Counted from the first letter of the stretch, positions 15,654 to 26,055 are shown. The stretch is 33,197 bases of DNA from Pseudomonadota bacterium (GCA_030625085.1 DAOURK010000038.1:1-33197), one strand, 5' to 3'. The notes: generated by a model not told the origin, from the letters alone. Program-made: numbers and translations.

Positions 15654-16394
15654 TTAAATAATATGATTTTCCGGTTTGACAATAATTTGATTTTTATATC
15701 TCAAATCAATATATTCAATGCCGGATACCCTGGTTTTAATATCATCCCAAATAGTTTGCAAATAAATTACCTTTTCCTGCAAATTATTCAGCCCTAATCG
15801 AATTTCACGACCCCTATTTTTGTTATATAAAACAATATTTTCCTGATTTTCACAACTAATTTCTAAAACCTCGGAAAGCCATTTAACCTTCAAATCCTGC
15901 ATTAATTTTAAAATCTCCAGTGCAGAATGTAAAGAAGGGGAATTAACTCTCTTACTCGCCAAAAGTCTTTCTTCATGTATACCGGTAATTAGTGGCAGGG
16001 CCCAGGCCTTTTGATCCTGAATAGGAGCAATCACTACTCCTTCGTTGTCTACTAAATAGTGCTGATCCGCCCTGATAATTCCAAAGGGCACACGCTCCTG
16101 AATATTAATCTGTAAAGTATTCGGCAAAACGCGGCGAACTGAGACTGTTTTTACCCAACCAATGGATTTGATCTTTCGATACAGGTTTGGCAAATCTATC
16201 TTAAAAATGCATCTGTTGTAGGTTGAATTGGTAAATTTTTCAATATCTTTAGGATCACACTGTTCTGTTCCCCTAATTAAAATTTTCGATATTTGAAAGG
16301 CCGGCACCCTTTCAAGCAGATAATATCCACTCCAAAGTATCAAACTCCCTAACAGAGCCGTCAAAACAAATTTTTTCCATTTTTCCTTTATCAT
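15654..16394 (-). CDS. ftsQ: Cell division protein FtsQ
   Basis: FtsQ is a bitopic inner-membrane protein that links FtsB/FtsL to the divisome. A short basic N-terminus is followed by one membrane helix (FVLTALLGSLILWSGYYLL), then a POTRA domain (FQISKILIRGTEQCDPKDI to RRVLPNTLQINIQERVPFG) and the FtsQ beta domain up to the C-terminus. An ATG two codons upstream (16400) is only two bases after GGAG, while ATG 16394 is eight bases from it, so the latter is preferred. The order ddl-ftsQ-ftsA-ftsZ is the classic one. A large palindrome separates it from ddl. Confidence 0.93.
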   Translation of the reverse strand: MIKEKWKKFVLTALLGSLILWSGYYLLERVPAFQISKILIRGTEQCDPKDIEKFTNSTYNRCIFKIDLPNLYRKIKSIGWVKTVSVRRVLPNTLQINIQERVPFGIIRADQHYLVDNEGVVIAPIQDQKAWALPLITGIHEERLLASKRVNSPSLHSALEILKLMQDLKVKWLSEVLEISCENQENIVLYNKNRGREIRLGLNNLQEKVIYLQTIWDDIKTRVSGIEYIDLRYKNQIIVKPENHII

Positions 16395-16427
16395 ATCCAT
16401 ATCTCCCCCCCATTCATATTGTAAATG

Positions 16428-16580
16428 TAGGCATCCTTCATTTTCCAGTTTACACTTTTTGTCATTTCGAACGAATGTGAGAAATCTTTTAACGTTTGGT
16501 TATAAGATTTCTCGTCGTTCACTCCTCGAAATGAAAATGTAAAGTGTCAATTATTTATTGTATGTAATGAAGAGTGCCTA
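16428..16580. repeat. Nested 153-bp palindrome between ddl and ftsQ
   Basis: Four pairs of arms nest around one centre: TAGGCATCCTTCATT (16428-16442) with AATGAAGAGTGCCTA (16566-16580, two mismatches), ACACTTT (16452) with AAAGTGT (16541), TCATTTCGA (16462-16470) with TCGAAATGA (16526-16534), and GAGAAATCTT with AAGATTTCTC near the centre. Its inner part is related to the decayed copy at 3647-3728. It has the form of a small non-coding mobile palindrome and interrupts the operon. Confidence 0.8.
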
Positions 16581-16617
16581 AATCTTGGCATATTTTGTAA
16601 AGATCACCCCCTCTAAC

Positions 16618-17562
16618 CTAAGTCTCGTCTTCAATGGCTGATACCAAAATTATTTTTACTAATTCTTTAAAAGAAATCCCGGCCACCTGAGCTGCCTTTG
16701 GCAAAAGACTCAGCTCAGTCATACCGGGAATCGTATTAACCTCTAAAACAAAAGGGCTCCCATCTCTATCCACCCGAAAATCTACTCGTGATACACCCCG
16801 GCACCCCAAAGCCTTATGAGCTTCTAGCCCCAGGGATTGAACCTTTTGATAAAGCCTCTTTTCCAGTTGGGCAGGGACAATATATTCCGTTTTTCCCTTG
16901 GTATATTTAGACTCATAATCATAAAATCCCGATAAAGGGACCACTTCTATAACCGGCAGGGCCTGATCCCCCAAAATCCCTACAGTGATTTCCCTCCCCT
17001 CGATAAATTCCTCAATCAGGATCTCCTTTCCATACTTAAAGGCCTTGATACAGGCATCTTCCAAAACTGAGGGCCCTCGTACCAAAGAAATCCCTATAGT
17101 GGAGCCTTCTTCACTGGGTTTGACTACCACTGGATAAGCCCAGACCAGATCTTTGATTTTTTCCCTATGGGCCAGAAAATTCTTTTGCTCCAAAGGAATA
17201 AATCGCGGTGTTGGAATTTGGTGGAAACAAAACATATGCTTGGCCTTCACCTTGTCAAAGGCCAAAGCACTGGCCAAAACTTTTGAACCGGTATAAGGAA
17301 TATTAAGCATCTCCAGAAGGCCCTGTATTGATCCGTCTTCTCCATACTTTCCATGCAAGGCTAAAAAAATAACATCAACCTTTTCATATAAAAGTCTCTC
17401 GGGAATTTGGTCGTCTGCATCAATTCCTATCACCTGAAAACCCTGACTCCTCAAAGCATTTTCAATAGCAACTCCGGTTTCAAGGGAAACCTCGCGCTCT
17501 GAGGAGATACCTCCCATCAAAACAGCAACTCTCATCTCCTGCAGGTCCTTCTTAATCATCAT
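16618..17562 (-). CDS. ddl: D-alanine--D-alanine ligase
   Basis: This ATP-grasp enzyme joins two D-alanines for the peptidoglycan stem. It has the N-terminal MRVAVLMGGISSEREVSLETG, the ATP-loop EEGSTIGISLV, the segment EEFIEGREITVGIL, the omega-loop KYTKGKTEYIVPA and the metal and substrate motif EVNTIPGMTELSL. A longer frame starts at 17607 inside murB, but the added residues do not resemble the family. ATG 17562, seven bases after GGGGG, or the next ATG, is a better start; MRVAVLMGG (17535) is also possible. The gene overlaps the murB stop by about 11 bases, which suggests translational coupling. Confidence 0.96.
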   Translation of the reverse strand: MMIKKDLQEMRVAVLMGGISSEREVSLETGVAIENALRSQGFQVIGIDADDQIPERLLYEKVDVIFLALHGKYGEDGSIQGLLEMLNIPYTGSKVLASALAFDKVKAKHMFCFHQIPTPRFIPLEQKNFLAHREKIKDLVWAYPVVVKPSEEGSTIGISLVRGPSVLEDACIKAFKYGKEILIEEFIEGREITVGILGDQALPVIEVVPLSGFYDYESKYTKGKTEYIVPAQLEKRLYQKVQSLGLEAHKALGCRGVSRVDFRVDRDGSPFVLEVNTIPGMTELSLLPKAAQVAGISFKELVKIILVSAIEDET

Positions 17563-18469
17563 CACTCTGCCCCCATATGAGCACCTCCGGTTCCAAAGCC
17601 AAACCACAAAATTGATGGACCTTCTTCTGTGCCAAATTCATTAAGCGTAATATTTGGTCACAGGAAGCCTGATGCTGATTAATAAAAAAATTTGCATGAA
17701 TGGTCGAAACTTGCGCATCACCGATCGAAAATCCCTTTAAACCGGCCAGATCGATTAATTCGCCTGCCGAACCCCCAGGGGGATTTTTAAAAATACATCC
17801 AGCCGATTTTTCCCTAAGGGGTTGATGACTGACTCGATGCGCATAGCCTTCTTTCATTTTGGACAAAAGCTCTTCTTTTCTTCCCTCTTCTCGTAATTTT
17901 AAAATTATTCGCGTAATGATCTCCCCAGGTTTGAGGGAGGAATGACGATAGGAAAAATGTAAATTTTCTCCAGATCTTATTTCATAAGACCCATCGGGAC
18001 AAACCAGATGAATTTCCTTGACTAAAGAGCCGATACCCACGTCTTTGGAACCGGCGTTCATATAAACCGCACCACCCAAAGATCCCGGAAGACCAATAGC
18101 AAACTCTAAACCCGAAAGGGTGTGCTGAATAGACAGCCTAAGCAGCAAAGAAATAGGGCAGGCAGCGCCTGCAATCAGCTCATTCCCCTTTACTTCAGCC
18201 TGCGTGAATTCTCCGGCCAAACGAATCACAACCCCTCGAATTCCTCGATCAGAAATCAGCACATTGGTCCCTTTGCCCAACAAGAAAAAGGTCTGCTGAT
18301 AATCATTCATCACAGCAAGCACCTTTCTCAGTTCTGCAACTGTTTCAACAGTAATCAAACAATCAGCAGGCCCTCCAATACCAAAAGAAGTATACTGTTT
18401 TAAAGGCTCACCAAAACAAACTTTTTCAGGAAAAAAATATTTCAGTTGAGTCCAAAGGGCTTGACTCAT
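17552..18469 (-). CDS. murB: UDP-N-acetylenolpyruvoylglucosamine reductase MurB
   Basis: MurB reduces the enolpyruvyl group to give UDP-N-acetylmuramate, using FAD and NADPH. The 305-residue length and the sequence AGCIFKNPPGGSAGELID point to the shorter, type II form. YTSFGIGGPADCLI and GLPGSLGGAVYMNAG mark the FAD-binding domain, and the C-terminal IHANFFINQHQAS segment carries the family's substrate-binding end. The residue expected to donate a proton is Cys here (A-G-C-I-F-K-N-P), where Ser or Cys is usual as far as I know. Its ATG overlaps the murC stop (ATGA), so translation is probably coupled. Confidence 0.97.
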   Translation of the reverse strand: MSQALWTQLKYFFPEKVCFGEPLKQYTSFGIGGPADCLITVETVAELRKVLAVMNDYQQTFFLLGKGTNVLISDRGIRGVVIRLAGEFTQAEVKGNELIAGAACPISLLLRLSIQHTLSGLEFAIGLPGSLGGAVYMNAGSKDVGIGSLVKEIHLVCPDGSYEIRSGENLHFSYRHSSLKPGEIITRIILKLREEGRKEELLSKMKEGYAHRVSHQPLREKSAGCIFKNPPGGSAGELIDLAGLKGFSIGDAQVSTIHANFFINQHQASCDQILRLMNLAQKKVHQFCGLALEPEVLIWGQSDDD

Positions 18470-19866
18470 AAAAACCTCTCTTTTAATAAAGCCGTTATCT
18501 TTTTATTGACTTTCCCAATATCCCCGGCCCCGAGGGTTAAAATCATATCTCCGGGGTGAACTATCTTCATAATATGTTCCGGGATTTCTTGCTTATCTGA
18601 AATGTAGTGTACATCCCGATGACCGTGCAGTTTGACCCCTTCGGCGATGAGAGAAGCAGTGATCCCCTCAATAGGTTTTTCACCGGCCGGATATATATCA
18701 GTAATTATTAAGACATCAGAATGGTAAAAAGAAGTATAAAAATCGGTAAGAAGGTCCCTGGTCCTGGTATATCGATGAGGCTGAAAAACCGCGATCAGTC
18801 TTCGATCCCAGCTATTCTCTTCAGTGGCTAAAACAGCTTTGCCGGTAGCTAAGGTGGCTTTAATTTCAGTAGGATGATGCCCATAGTCATCAACTACATA
18901 AATATCTTGTATCTTTTCTGTGATCTGAAAACGCCGGTCTGCTCCCTGAAAAGCCCCCAAGGCTTCTTTAATAACCTCAAAGGGGACCTCCAACTCCAGT
19001 GAAACGCCAATTGCCGCCAAGGCATTATAGATATTATGGATGCCCGGTACATTCAGTCGAACCCGGCCTATTTTTTTGCCCATCCAAATTACATCAAAAA
19101 AAGAGTGTAACCCCCTGGCTTCAATGGCTGTGGCCAAAAGATCTGTCTGTCCAATTAACCCATAGGAAATGCAGCGCTTTTTTATGCCGGGGATCAGGTC
19201 CTGAATATTTTCTTGATCCAAACACAACACGGCAGCGCCATAAAAAGGAACCTTGTTGATAAAGTCCAAAAAGGTTGCTTTTAATTTCTCCAATGAACCA
19301 TAAAAATCCATATGCTCTGCATCAAGAGTGGTCACTACAGCTATAGTGGGATTTAATTTTAAAAATGACCCATCACTTTCATCGGCTTCGGCAACTAAAA
19401 AATCTCCCTGCCCTAAGTATGCATTGCTGCCCAGGCTCGACAATCGCCCACCAATAACCACCGTTGGGTCAAAATTTGCCCGTGCTAAAATAGTAGACAC
19501 AAGGGAGGTGGTGGTGGTTTTGCCGTGGGTCCCGGCAATGGCAATACCATATTTCATACGCATTAATTCAGCCAACATTTCCGCTCTGGGAATAACCGGA
19601 ATCACTAAATCCTTGGCAGCCCGCAATTCCAGGTTGTCGGGTTGAATGGCCGATGAATAGACTACTACATCCGCAGACTGAATATTTTTCGGGTGATGAC
19701 CGACAGTCACGGTAATCCCTAGCTTTTGCAAATGTTGAATATTTTCAGATTTGGCTATATCAGACCCACTTACTTTGTAACCAAGGTTATGCAGCAGTTC
19801 GGCTATCCCGCTCATACCACTGCCGCCAATACCGATAAAATGCACATGATTAATTTTTAAAAACAT
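18466..19866 (-). CDS. murC: UDP-N-acetylmuramate--L-alanine ligase
   Basis: MurC adds the first residue, L-alanine, to UDP-N-acetylmuramate. The 466-residue protein has the Rossmann N-terminus HFIGIGGSGMSGIAELL, the Mur-ligase P-loop IAGTHGKTTTTSLV (about 110-123), the EADESDGSFL metal site, FQPHRYTRTRDL in the C-terminal domain, and VDDYGHHPTEI. The ATG has a GGGTGG element about 9 bases upstream. It lies 113 bases after murG, one of the few real gaps in the cluster, where I see no regulatory signal. It overlaps murB by four bases. Confidence 0.98.
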   Translation of the reverse strand: MFLKINHVHFIGIGGSGMSGIAELLHNLGYKVSGSDIAKSENIQHLQKLGITVTVGHHPKNIQSADVVVYSSAIQPDNLELRAAKDLVIPVIPRAEMLAELMRMKYGIAIAGTHGKTTTTSLVSTILARANFDPTVVIGGRLSSLGSNAYLGQGDFLVAEADESDGSFLKLNPTIAVVTTLDAEHMDFYGSLEKLKATFLDFINKVPFYGAAVLCLDQENIQDLIPGIKKRCISYGLIGQTDLLATAIEARGLHSFFDVIWMGKKIGRVRLNVPGIHNIYNALAAIGVSLELEVPFEVIKEALGAFQGADRRFQITEKIQDIYVVDDYGHHPTEIKATLATGKAVLATEENSWDRRLIAVFQPHRYTRTRDLLTDFYTSFYHSDVLIITDIYPAGEKPIEGITASLIAEGVKLHGHRDVHYISDKQEIPEHIMKIVHPGDMILTLGAGDIGKVNKKITALLKERFL

Positions 19867-19979
19867 TTATTTTGCCACCCATGATAAAAATATTGCTTTT
19901 TCAATACGACATCTTACTTTATTCCCACCTGCACAATAGACTATTTTTCCCTCCATCTAAATCTAATTACACGAATCGT

Positions 19980-21092
19980 TTATTTTTCAATTAAACGTAA
20001 AGACTCCCGAACAATCTTGTGGGCTGCCTTTGGCTTTCCAAGCTTTTTAGCCTTCTTTTGCATCCGGAGTAATTCTTCCCGATGATCCATAAGCCTGTGG
20101 ATTTTTGACCATAAAGTATCCCCCGCCAATTCCCCATCTGAAATCAACTCCGCAGCCCCAACTGTCTTAAGAACTTGAGCATTTATCATTTGATGATCAT
20201 GAACCGCATAAGGATAGGGAATTAAAATTGACGCTTTACCGAGCACGGTAATCTCGGCCAAAGTAGTTGCTCCTGCCCGGCAAATCACCAGATCTGCGGC
20301 ATTATAAGCATCCGCCATCTCATGAATATACGGCAAAACCACTGATTTGACTGCAAATTGTTGATAAAAATTCTTTACTCCTTTAAAATCAGCCTCCCCT
20401 GTCTGATGAATAATCTGCAACCTCCCTGATCTTTCTTCTGTCAGGCCGCTCAAGCCTTCCATCACTGCTTCATTTATTCGATGAGCCCCTTTACTCCCAC
20501 CAAAAATCAATAGGGTAAATTTATCATCATTTAAACCGAACAGTGATCTAAGACCAGGTTTTAAGCCGTCAATATCATTATATAAACCTTGCCGAACGGG
20601 ATTTCCCGCAAGAATCATTCTTCCCTTTGAACCCTTTGGGAAAAACTGCTCAGTTTCTGAAAATGAGATAAAAATCCGCTTGGCCCATCTGCTTAAAAAT
20701 TTATTAGCCCCTCCGGGAAATAAATTCTGCTCTTGAATCATCAAGGTAACTCCACACAATTTTCCGGCCACCAGTGCAGGAACTGATGGATAGGCCCCAA
20801 GGCCAATAATGAGCCGGGGATGATAAGATTTCACCAGGCGCACAGCCAACCCAATGCTCCAAACCAGGCATCCCAAAGCCCATAAAGTTCTCCAGGAAAA
20901 ACCACGAAAACTTTCCACCGGCAAATCCACATAAGGCCATCCCTCTTTAGAAATAATTTTTTGATCAATACTTCGCCGGGTTATGACAAACAAAATTTGG
21001 GCTTCCGGTTTTTGGCTTTGAAACTCTTGAGCAATAGCGAGACCGGGATATAAATGCCCCCCTGTGCCGCCGCAGGCTAAAATAATCCTCAT
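19980..21092 (-). CDS. murG: UDP-N-acetylglucosamine--lipid I N-acetylglucosaminyltransferase MurG
   Basis: MurG converts lipid I to lipid II at the cytoplasmic face of the membrane. The GT-B fold markers are present: ACGGTGGHLYPGLAIA at residues 6-21, the hydrophobic membrane-contact patch around LIIGLGAYPSVPALV, LIFGGSKGAHRINEAV, and the donor-sugar segment ICRAGATTLAEI. The length of 370 is normal. It begins 7 bases after the ftsW stop with only a weak ribosome-binding site (GGTA), which suggests that it depends on ribosomes arriving from ftsW. Confidence 0.98.
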   Translation of the reverse strand: MRIILACGGTGGHLYPGLAIAQEFQSQKPEAQILFVITRRSIDQKIISKEGWPYVDLPVESFRGFSWRTLWALGCLVWSIGLAVRLVKSYHPRLIIGLGAYPSVPALVAGKLCGVTLMIQEQNLFPGGANKFLSRWAKRIFISFSETEQFFPKGSKGRMILAGNPVRQGLYNDIDGLKPGLRSLFGLNDDKFTLLIFGGSKGAHRINEAVMEGLSGLTEERSGRLQIIHQTGEADFKGVKNFYQQFAVKSVVLPYIHEMADAYNAADLVICRAGATTLAEITVLGKASILIPYPYAVHDHQMINAQVLKTVGAAELISDGELAGDTLWSKIHRLMDHREELLRMQKKAKKLGKPKAAHKIVRESLRLIEK

Positions 21093-21099
21093 GGTATTA

Positions 21100-22194
21100 T
21101 CATACCGTAATGGAAATATTCAATAACATCCCCACTGCCAAAGCATTCACTATAAGCGAGGAGCCCCCAAAACTAATAAAAGGCAAGGCAAGCCCCTTGG
21201 TTGGTAATATTCCTATAGCCACACCAATATTAATGAAAGCCTGACAGCCAATTAAACAGGTAATTCCTAAAGCCAGCCAGCGAGCAAAGGGATCTTTTGC
21301 CCGACGAGCAATTAGAAACCCTCGCCAAATAAATATACCGAACAAAACTAAAACGGCAAAAGTCCCTATAAATCCTAACTCTTCACCAATAACAGAAAAA
21401 ATAAAATCAGTATGCGCCTCCGGCAGATATCCACACTTTTGAATTCCCTGACCTAAGCCTTGGCCAAACCATCCCCCTGCTCCGAGGGCACAAAATGACT
21501 GGACCATCTGGTAGCCTTTTCCGGCCGGGTCCTTCCAAGGATTCATAAAGACTAAAATCCTTTGCAGCCGGTAACGAACCAACCATATCAATCCTCCCAG
21601 ACACAGCGAAAACAAACCGGCAATGCCGAATAACTGCCGCTTTTTAGCCCCGGCTGCAAATACCAAAGAAAAGGCAATCAACACAATAACCACTCCGGTA
21701 CCAAGATCCGGTTGTTTTACAATCAACAGAAAGGAAACGCCTAAGACAATAAATAATGGTAAAAATATGGCTTTCATATCCTCAATATCATCCACTTTTT
21801 TAGCCAAAAAATGTGCCAAATATAAAATCAGAGCCAATTTAGCAAATTCAGCAGGCTGAAAACTAAAGCCGGATAAGTTCAACCAACGGCAAGCCCCTCC
21901 AGCCCTCTTTCCAAGGGCGGGGAAAAATACCAAGGCCAATAATATAATCGAAAACAATAAAAGAACATAGCACATCTTCCGCCAAAATGTATAAGGGACA
22001 ATCATAGCACCCAACAATACCAGCATGGCCAGTCCCATACAGAAGGCCTGTTTTTTTAAAAAATAATACGAGGAAACCTGGTAACGAGTTTCCGCTACCA
22101 AGGCACTCGAACTGTAAACCATCACTAGACCAAGACCCATGAGTACCAGCACAACTATAAATAAAAGATGATCATAGGTCTGTTGCTTGGGCAT
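21100..22194 (-). CDS. ftsW: Lipid II polymerase FtsW (SEDS family)
   Basis: FtsW is the SEDS-family glycosyltransferase that polymerises lipid II together with FtsI at the septum. About ten membrane helices are visible, with KQPDLGTGVVIVL, GEELGFIGTFAVL and PTKGLALPFISFGGSS, all conserved in SEDS proteins. A longer frame opens at 22296 within murD, but ATG 22194 (MPKQQTYDHLLF) has GGGAG eight bases upstream and gives the usual short N-terminus before the first helix. The gene then overlaps the 3' end of murD by 23 bases in another frame. Confidence 0.97.
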   Translation of the reverse strand: MPKQQTYDHLLFIVVLVLMGLGLVMVYSSSALVAETRYQVSSYYFLKKQAFCMGLAMLVLLGAMIVPYTFWRKMCYVLLLFSIILLALVFFPALGKRAGGACRWLNLSGFSFQPAEFAKLALILYLAHFLAKKVDDIEDMKAIFLPLFIVLGVSFLLIVKQPDLGTGVVIVLIAFSLVFAAGAKKRQLFGIAGLFSLCLGGLIWLVRYRLQRILVFMNPWKDPAGKGYQMVQSFCALGAGGWFGQGLGQGIQKCGYLPEAHTDFIFSVIGEELGFIGTFAVLVLFGIFIWRGFLIARRAKDPFARWLALGITCLIGCQAFINIGVAIGILPTKGLALPFISFGGSSLIVNALAVGMLLNISITV

Positions 22195-23557
22195 ATTCAA
22201 TCTCCCGAACAATTTGTTTAAAAACCTGACCGCGATGCTCATAGCTTTCAAACATATCGAAACTGGCACAAGCCGGCGATAAAAGCACTGTATCACCGGG
22301 ATGAGCCAATGAAAATCCTAAATATACGGCTTCCCGTAAAGAATCCATAGAATAAACAGACACCTTCCCATGAAAAAACTGATCAATTTTCTTTTTGGAC
22401 TCGCCGATAGCTAAAATACCCTTGACCCGCTTTTCTACTACCGGAATCAACGGGCAATAATCATTTTCTTTGTCTTTGCCTCCCAATATCAACCAAATCG
22501 GCCCCTTTAAACTCTGAATAGCCTTAATCACTGCACCAACATTGGTCCCCTTAGAGTCATCAATAAAGCGAACGTCACCAATTTCTGCCACAAACTCAAT
22601 GCGATGCCCAAGTCCATCAAATTCATCAATGGCTCGCTGAATAACCGCCCCATCAATACGGCAAAGCCAGGCAGCCAAGGCTGCAGCAATAATATTTTGT
22701 CGATTATGCTCCCCAGGCAATCTGCTTCGCTTAACCGAGCAAATGAGATCTTCCTGGCCGGCAAGACGAATAACAATATCCTCTCCCTGAATCATCACTC
22801 CTTCCTCAACAGGAGCATCGGTTCGAAAAAAAAGCAGTTTTCCAAAACCTTGACGTTGGGCCAGCAATTCTGAGGTAGCTTTATCCTGCCCATTAACTAA
22901 AGCAAAATCTTGGGCAGTCTGGTTCTCAAAAAGTCGCGCCTTGGCCTTAACATAGTCACTCCATCCTGGGTGGCGATCAAGATGATCCGGTGTAATATTG
23001 AGCATAATACCCAACCATGGTCGAAATGTTTGAATGGTCTCCAACTGAAAGCTGCTCACCTCGGCGATAATAAACTCTGCTTCCGGTTGTTCGCAAACAA
23101 GGGGGGATAAGGGGAAACCTATGTTACCGCCAAGTAAAATTTCCTTGCCGGCTCGATGAAAAATATCGCCCATCAAAGTGGTAGTGGTGGTTTTACCATT
23201 GGTCCCGGCAACAGCCAAAAATGGTGTAGAGGTCAAGGAATAGGCTAATTCCAGATCATTATAAATCGGAATTCTTTTTTGCCGTGCCGCCTCAAAGGCT
23301 TTTTGCTGCAAAGGTACGCCGGGGCTTACTAATATGAGGTCCTGATCAAGAAAGGTCTCTATTTTATGCACCCCAAACTCTGACCGACAGGAAACCCCTT
23401 TTAACTCCTCTAAAGCAAAGGCCATTTCTTCTTCAGGATGAATATCGTTTATCGTTACCAAAGCTCCTCCCCCAGCCATTAAGCGGGCCAAAGCCATACC
23501 TGTCTTGCCTAAACCTACAACTAAAACCTTTTTCCCTTTAAATTCTGAAATATGCAT
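22172..23557 (-). CDS. murD: UDP-N-acetylmuramoylalanine--D-glutamate ligase
   Basis: MurD adds D-glutamate to UDP-MurNAc-L-Ala. It has the N-terminal nucleotide-binding GLGKTGMALARLM, the P-loop VAGTNGKTTTTTLM (about 115-128), NITPDHLDRHPGW, FIDDSKGTNVGAV and the C-terminal LLSPACASFDMFESYEHRG, which is diagnostic for MurD. The length of 461 is normal. It starts 6 bases after mraY with a weak ribosome-binding site and overlaps ftsW. Confidence 0.98.
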   Translation of the reverse strand: MHISEFKGKKVLVVGLGKTGMALARLMAGGGALVTINDIHPEEEMAFALEELKGVSCRSEFGVHKIETFLDQDLILVSPGVPLQQKAFEAARQKRIPIYNDLELAYSLTSTPFLAVAGTNGKTTTTTLMGDIFHRAGKEILLGGNIGFPLSPLVCEQPEAEFIIAEVSSFQLETIQTFRPWLGIMLNITPDHLDRHPGWSDYVKAKARLFENQTAQDFALVNGQDKATSELLAQRQGFGKLLFFRTDAPVEEGVMIQGEDIVIRLAGQEDLICSVKRSRLPGEHNRQNIIAAALAAWLCRIDGAVIQRAIDEFDGLGHRIEFVAEIGDVRFIDDSKGTNVGAVIKAIQSLKGPIWLILGGKDKENDYCPLIPVVEKRVKGILAIGESKKKIDQFFHGKVSVYSMDSLREAVYLGFSLAHPGDTVLLSPACASFDMFESYEHRGQVFKQIVREIEYAQATDL

Positions 23558-23563
23558 GCTCTT

Positions 23564-24652
23564 TTATCGTAATTTCAAAGTACTAAGACTCAACAATGCT
23601 AAAATTATGGAAATGATCCAAAACCGCACAATAATCTTAGGTTCCGCCCACCCCTTCAATTCAAAATGATGATGAATAGGCGCCATATTAAACACCCTCT
23701 TTCCCCCAAACAGACGGTAAGAACAAACCTGGATAATCACTGATACCGTTTCGATAACAAAAAGTCCGCCTATAAGAAAAAGAAGAAGTTCGTGTTTGCT
23801 GATCAAAGCCACTGTTCCCAAGGCTGCACCTAGAGACAGAGAGCCGATATCTCCCATAAACACCTGAGCCGGATAGGTGTTGAACCATAAAAATCCTAAG
23901 CCTGCTCCAATCATGGTGCCACAGAATATAGTCAACTCTCCGGCACCCTTTACATTGATAATCATCAAATAATTAGCAAAATTGGCATGGCCGGCCAGAT
24001 AACAAAGCCCCATAAAGGCTATGGCTGCAATAATCATCGGTACAATGGCCAATCCATCCAGTCCATCGGTCAGGTTGACCCCATTAGAGGTCCCGACAAT
24101 CAGCAAAATGGCAAAGGGGATATAAAACCAATACAGGTTTGGCCGACAATTTTTAAAAAAGGGCACAGTAAGTTCAGTGGTATAAGAATTAGCCGGGAAA
24201 TAATATAAATATAAAGCGATGCCGCCGGCAGCCAAAATCTGCAAATTAAATTTAATACGGATAGAAAACCCTGATAAACCTCTCCATTTACTTAATTTTA
24301 CATAATCATCAATAAACCCGATAATACCAAAAGACACGGTGGCCGCCAAAACTACCCAAACATATCGATTGGTTAAATCAGACCATAGCAACGTAGGAAC
24401 AATCAAAGAAAATAAGATCAAAATCCCTCCCATGGTGGGAGTACCTTCTTTATTTTTATGACCTCCCGGCCCATCTTGACGAATATTCTCTTCAACACTA
24501 AACCGCTGAAGCCATCGAATCAAAAAAGGACCGAGCAAGAATGAGAGCAACAAAGCGGTTAGCGTAGCATAGGCAGCCCGGAAAGTAATATACCGGAATA
24601 CATTAAATAAAGAATATTGATTACGTAAGGGATATAATAAATGATAGAGCAT
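23564..24652 (-). CDS. mraY: Phospho-N-acetylmuramoyl-pentapeptide transferase MraY
   Basis: MraY attaches phospho-MurNAc-pentapeptide to undecaprenyl phosphate, making lipid I in the inner membrane. The 362-residue protein has about ten helices and all key motifs: the Asp pair in [10 protein letters not shown] (around 115), [10 protein letters not shown] (around 190), [14 protein letters not shown] and the histidine-rich [12 protein letters not shown] loop. The ATG lies two bases after the murF stop codon, so coupling with murF is likely. Confidence 0.98.
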   Translation of the reverse strand: MLYHLLYPLRNQYSLFNVFRYITFRAAYATLTALLLSFLLGPFLIRWLQRFSVEENIRQDGPGGHKNKEGTPTMGGILILFSLIVPTLLWSDLTNRYVWVVLAATVSFGIIGFIDDYVKLSKWRGLSGFSIRIKFNLQILAAGGIALYLYYFPANSYTTELTVPFFKNCRPNLYWFYIPFAILLIVGTSNGVNLTDGLDGLAIVPMIIAAIAFMGLCYLAGHANFANYLMIINVKGAGELTIFCGTMIGAGLGFLWFNTYPAQVFMGDIGSLSLGAALGTVALISKHELLLFLIGGLFVIETVSVIIQVCSYRLFGGKRVFNMAPIHHHFELKGWAEPKIIVRFWIISIILALLSLSTLKLR

Positions 24653-24654
24653 AA

Positions 24655-26052
24655 TTATGTATCCACCAACAATTTAACAACCCTTTCCATTCCAGTTCCG
24701 CGAGAACCCTTAACTAAAACAGAATCCCCTTTCACCAGAAGTGTTTTAAGATTTTTAGCGATTTCTTGATGATTAAAATCTAAAAAAACGTGTTCTTTTT
24801 TCATTCCCTTAGCTAAAGCCTCTTCACCAATCAAATGAGCTAATTGACCAAAGGTAAATAAAAAATCAATGCGATTAAAAGCACGAGTATGTACAACTTC
24901 TCGATGAAACTTCTCAGCATCATTTCCAAGCTCCAACATATCTCCCAACACTAATATAGCCCGACCTTTTCCCTTGCCCCGCACCAAAGTCTCAATAGCC
25001 ATGGACAGAGAAACAGGGTTAGCATTATAAGCATCATTAATGATGGTAAAACCCTCTCGACATTTGAGCTGAGACATTCTCATCGGAGGCAGTGCCACCT
25101 TTTTCAACCCTTGCCGTATAAAGGAGGGAGAAATATTTAAAGCCCGAACTGCAGATGCGGCAGCCAAAGCATTATAGACATTATGCCGACCTATCAAGGG
25201 AATCGTAATAGGTAAACTTTCTCCATCAATATGCATGGTGAAAGCCAGATGATCTTTCTGTCGTATATTTTCCGCCCAAATATCAGCTCCCTTCCCAAGG
25301 CCAAAGGTAATTACCTTGCCGGCACATTTTGCCAAATTCCGGCAATAGGGATCATCATTATTGACCACAGCTACACTGCCGGGCCCCAATTCTTCAAACA
25401 GTTCCCCCTTAGCCCGACTAATTTCTTCCATCGATCCTAAATGACCAATATGGGCAGGGCCGATATTGGTAATTACGCCAATATCCGGTTGACAGATTTT
25501 GGTTAATTTACGAATCTCCCCCAAAGCATTCATACCCAGTTCCAAGGCTACAAAATCTATCTTTGAGGAAAGCCTGCATAGGGTCAAAGGCAAACCAATA
25601 AGATTATTTAGGTTCCCCTCTGTTTTTAAAACCTGACCCCGACAACTCAGAATGGAAGCTATCATTTCCTTGGTACTGGTCTTCCCATTGCTTCCGGTCA
25701 CAGCCACCAGAGGCACCCTGAACTGCTGACGCAGGTAACGGGCGGTTTCCTGCAAAGCCTGCAATCGATCAGCCACCCTGATCAAAATTTGATCCATTGG
25801 CCATGGCGAAAAAAGAGGAAAATTTTGGCCGACTACCGCACCTGCGGCCCCCTTGACTATCGCCTCAACTACAAATTGATGGCTGTCAAATCGATCCCCT
25901 CTCAAGGTCCAAAACAGCTCGCCTGGCTTAATAGAACGAGAATTTATGCAAACCCCTGTGAAAACGGAGGCCGAATTCCCCCTTAATAATTCGCCTTGGG
26001 TAGCAGCAAGAATATCTGATATGGAAAGGCATTTTGCCGGGGATTCAATCAT
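24655..26052 (-). CDS. murF: UDP-N-acetylmuramoyl-tripeptide--D-alanyl-D-alanine ligase
   Basis: MurF adds the D-Ala-D-Ala made by Ddl to complete the pentapeptide. It shows the N-terminal substrate domain ([16 protein letters not shown]), the P-loop [14 protein letters not shown] (about 118-131), [12 protein letters not shown], and the C-terminal [19 protein letters not shown], typical of MurF. The length of 465 is normal. The ATG is three bases after the stop of the small membrane-protein gene; its own ribosome-binding site is poor, so it is probably translated through coupling to that gene. Confidence 0.98.
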   Translation of the reverse strand: MIESPAKCLSISDILAATQGELLRGNSASVFTGVCINSRSIKPGELFWTLRGDRFDSHQFVVEAIVKGAAGAVVGQNFPLFSPWPMDQILIRVADRLQALQETARYLRQQFRVPLVAVTGSNGKTSTKEMIASILSCRGQVLKTEGNLNNLIGLPLTLCRLSSKIDFVALELGMNALGEIRKLTKICQPDIGVITNIGPAHIGHLGSMEEISRAKGELFEELGPGSVAVVNNDDPYCRNLAKCAGKVITFGLGKGADIWAENIRQKDHLAFTMHIDGESLPITIPLIGRHNVYNALAAASAVRALNISPSFIRQGLKKVALPPMRMSQLKCREGFTIINDAYNANPVSLSMAIETLVRGKGKGRAILVLGDMLELGNDAEKFHREVVHTRAFNRIDFLFTFGQLAHLIGEEALAKGMKKEHVFLDFNHQEIAKNLKTLLVKGDSVLVKGSRGTGMERVVKLLVDT

Positions 26053-26055
26053 TTT

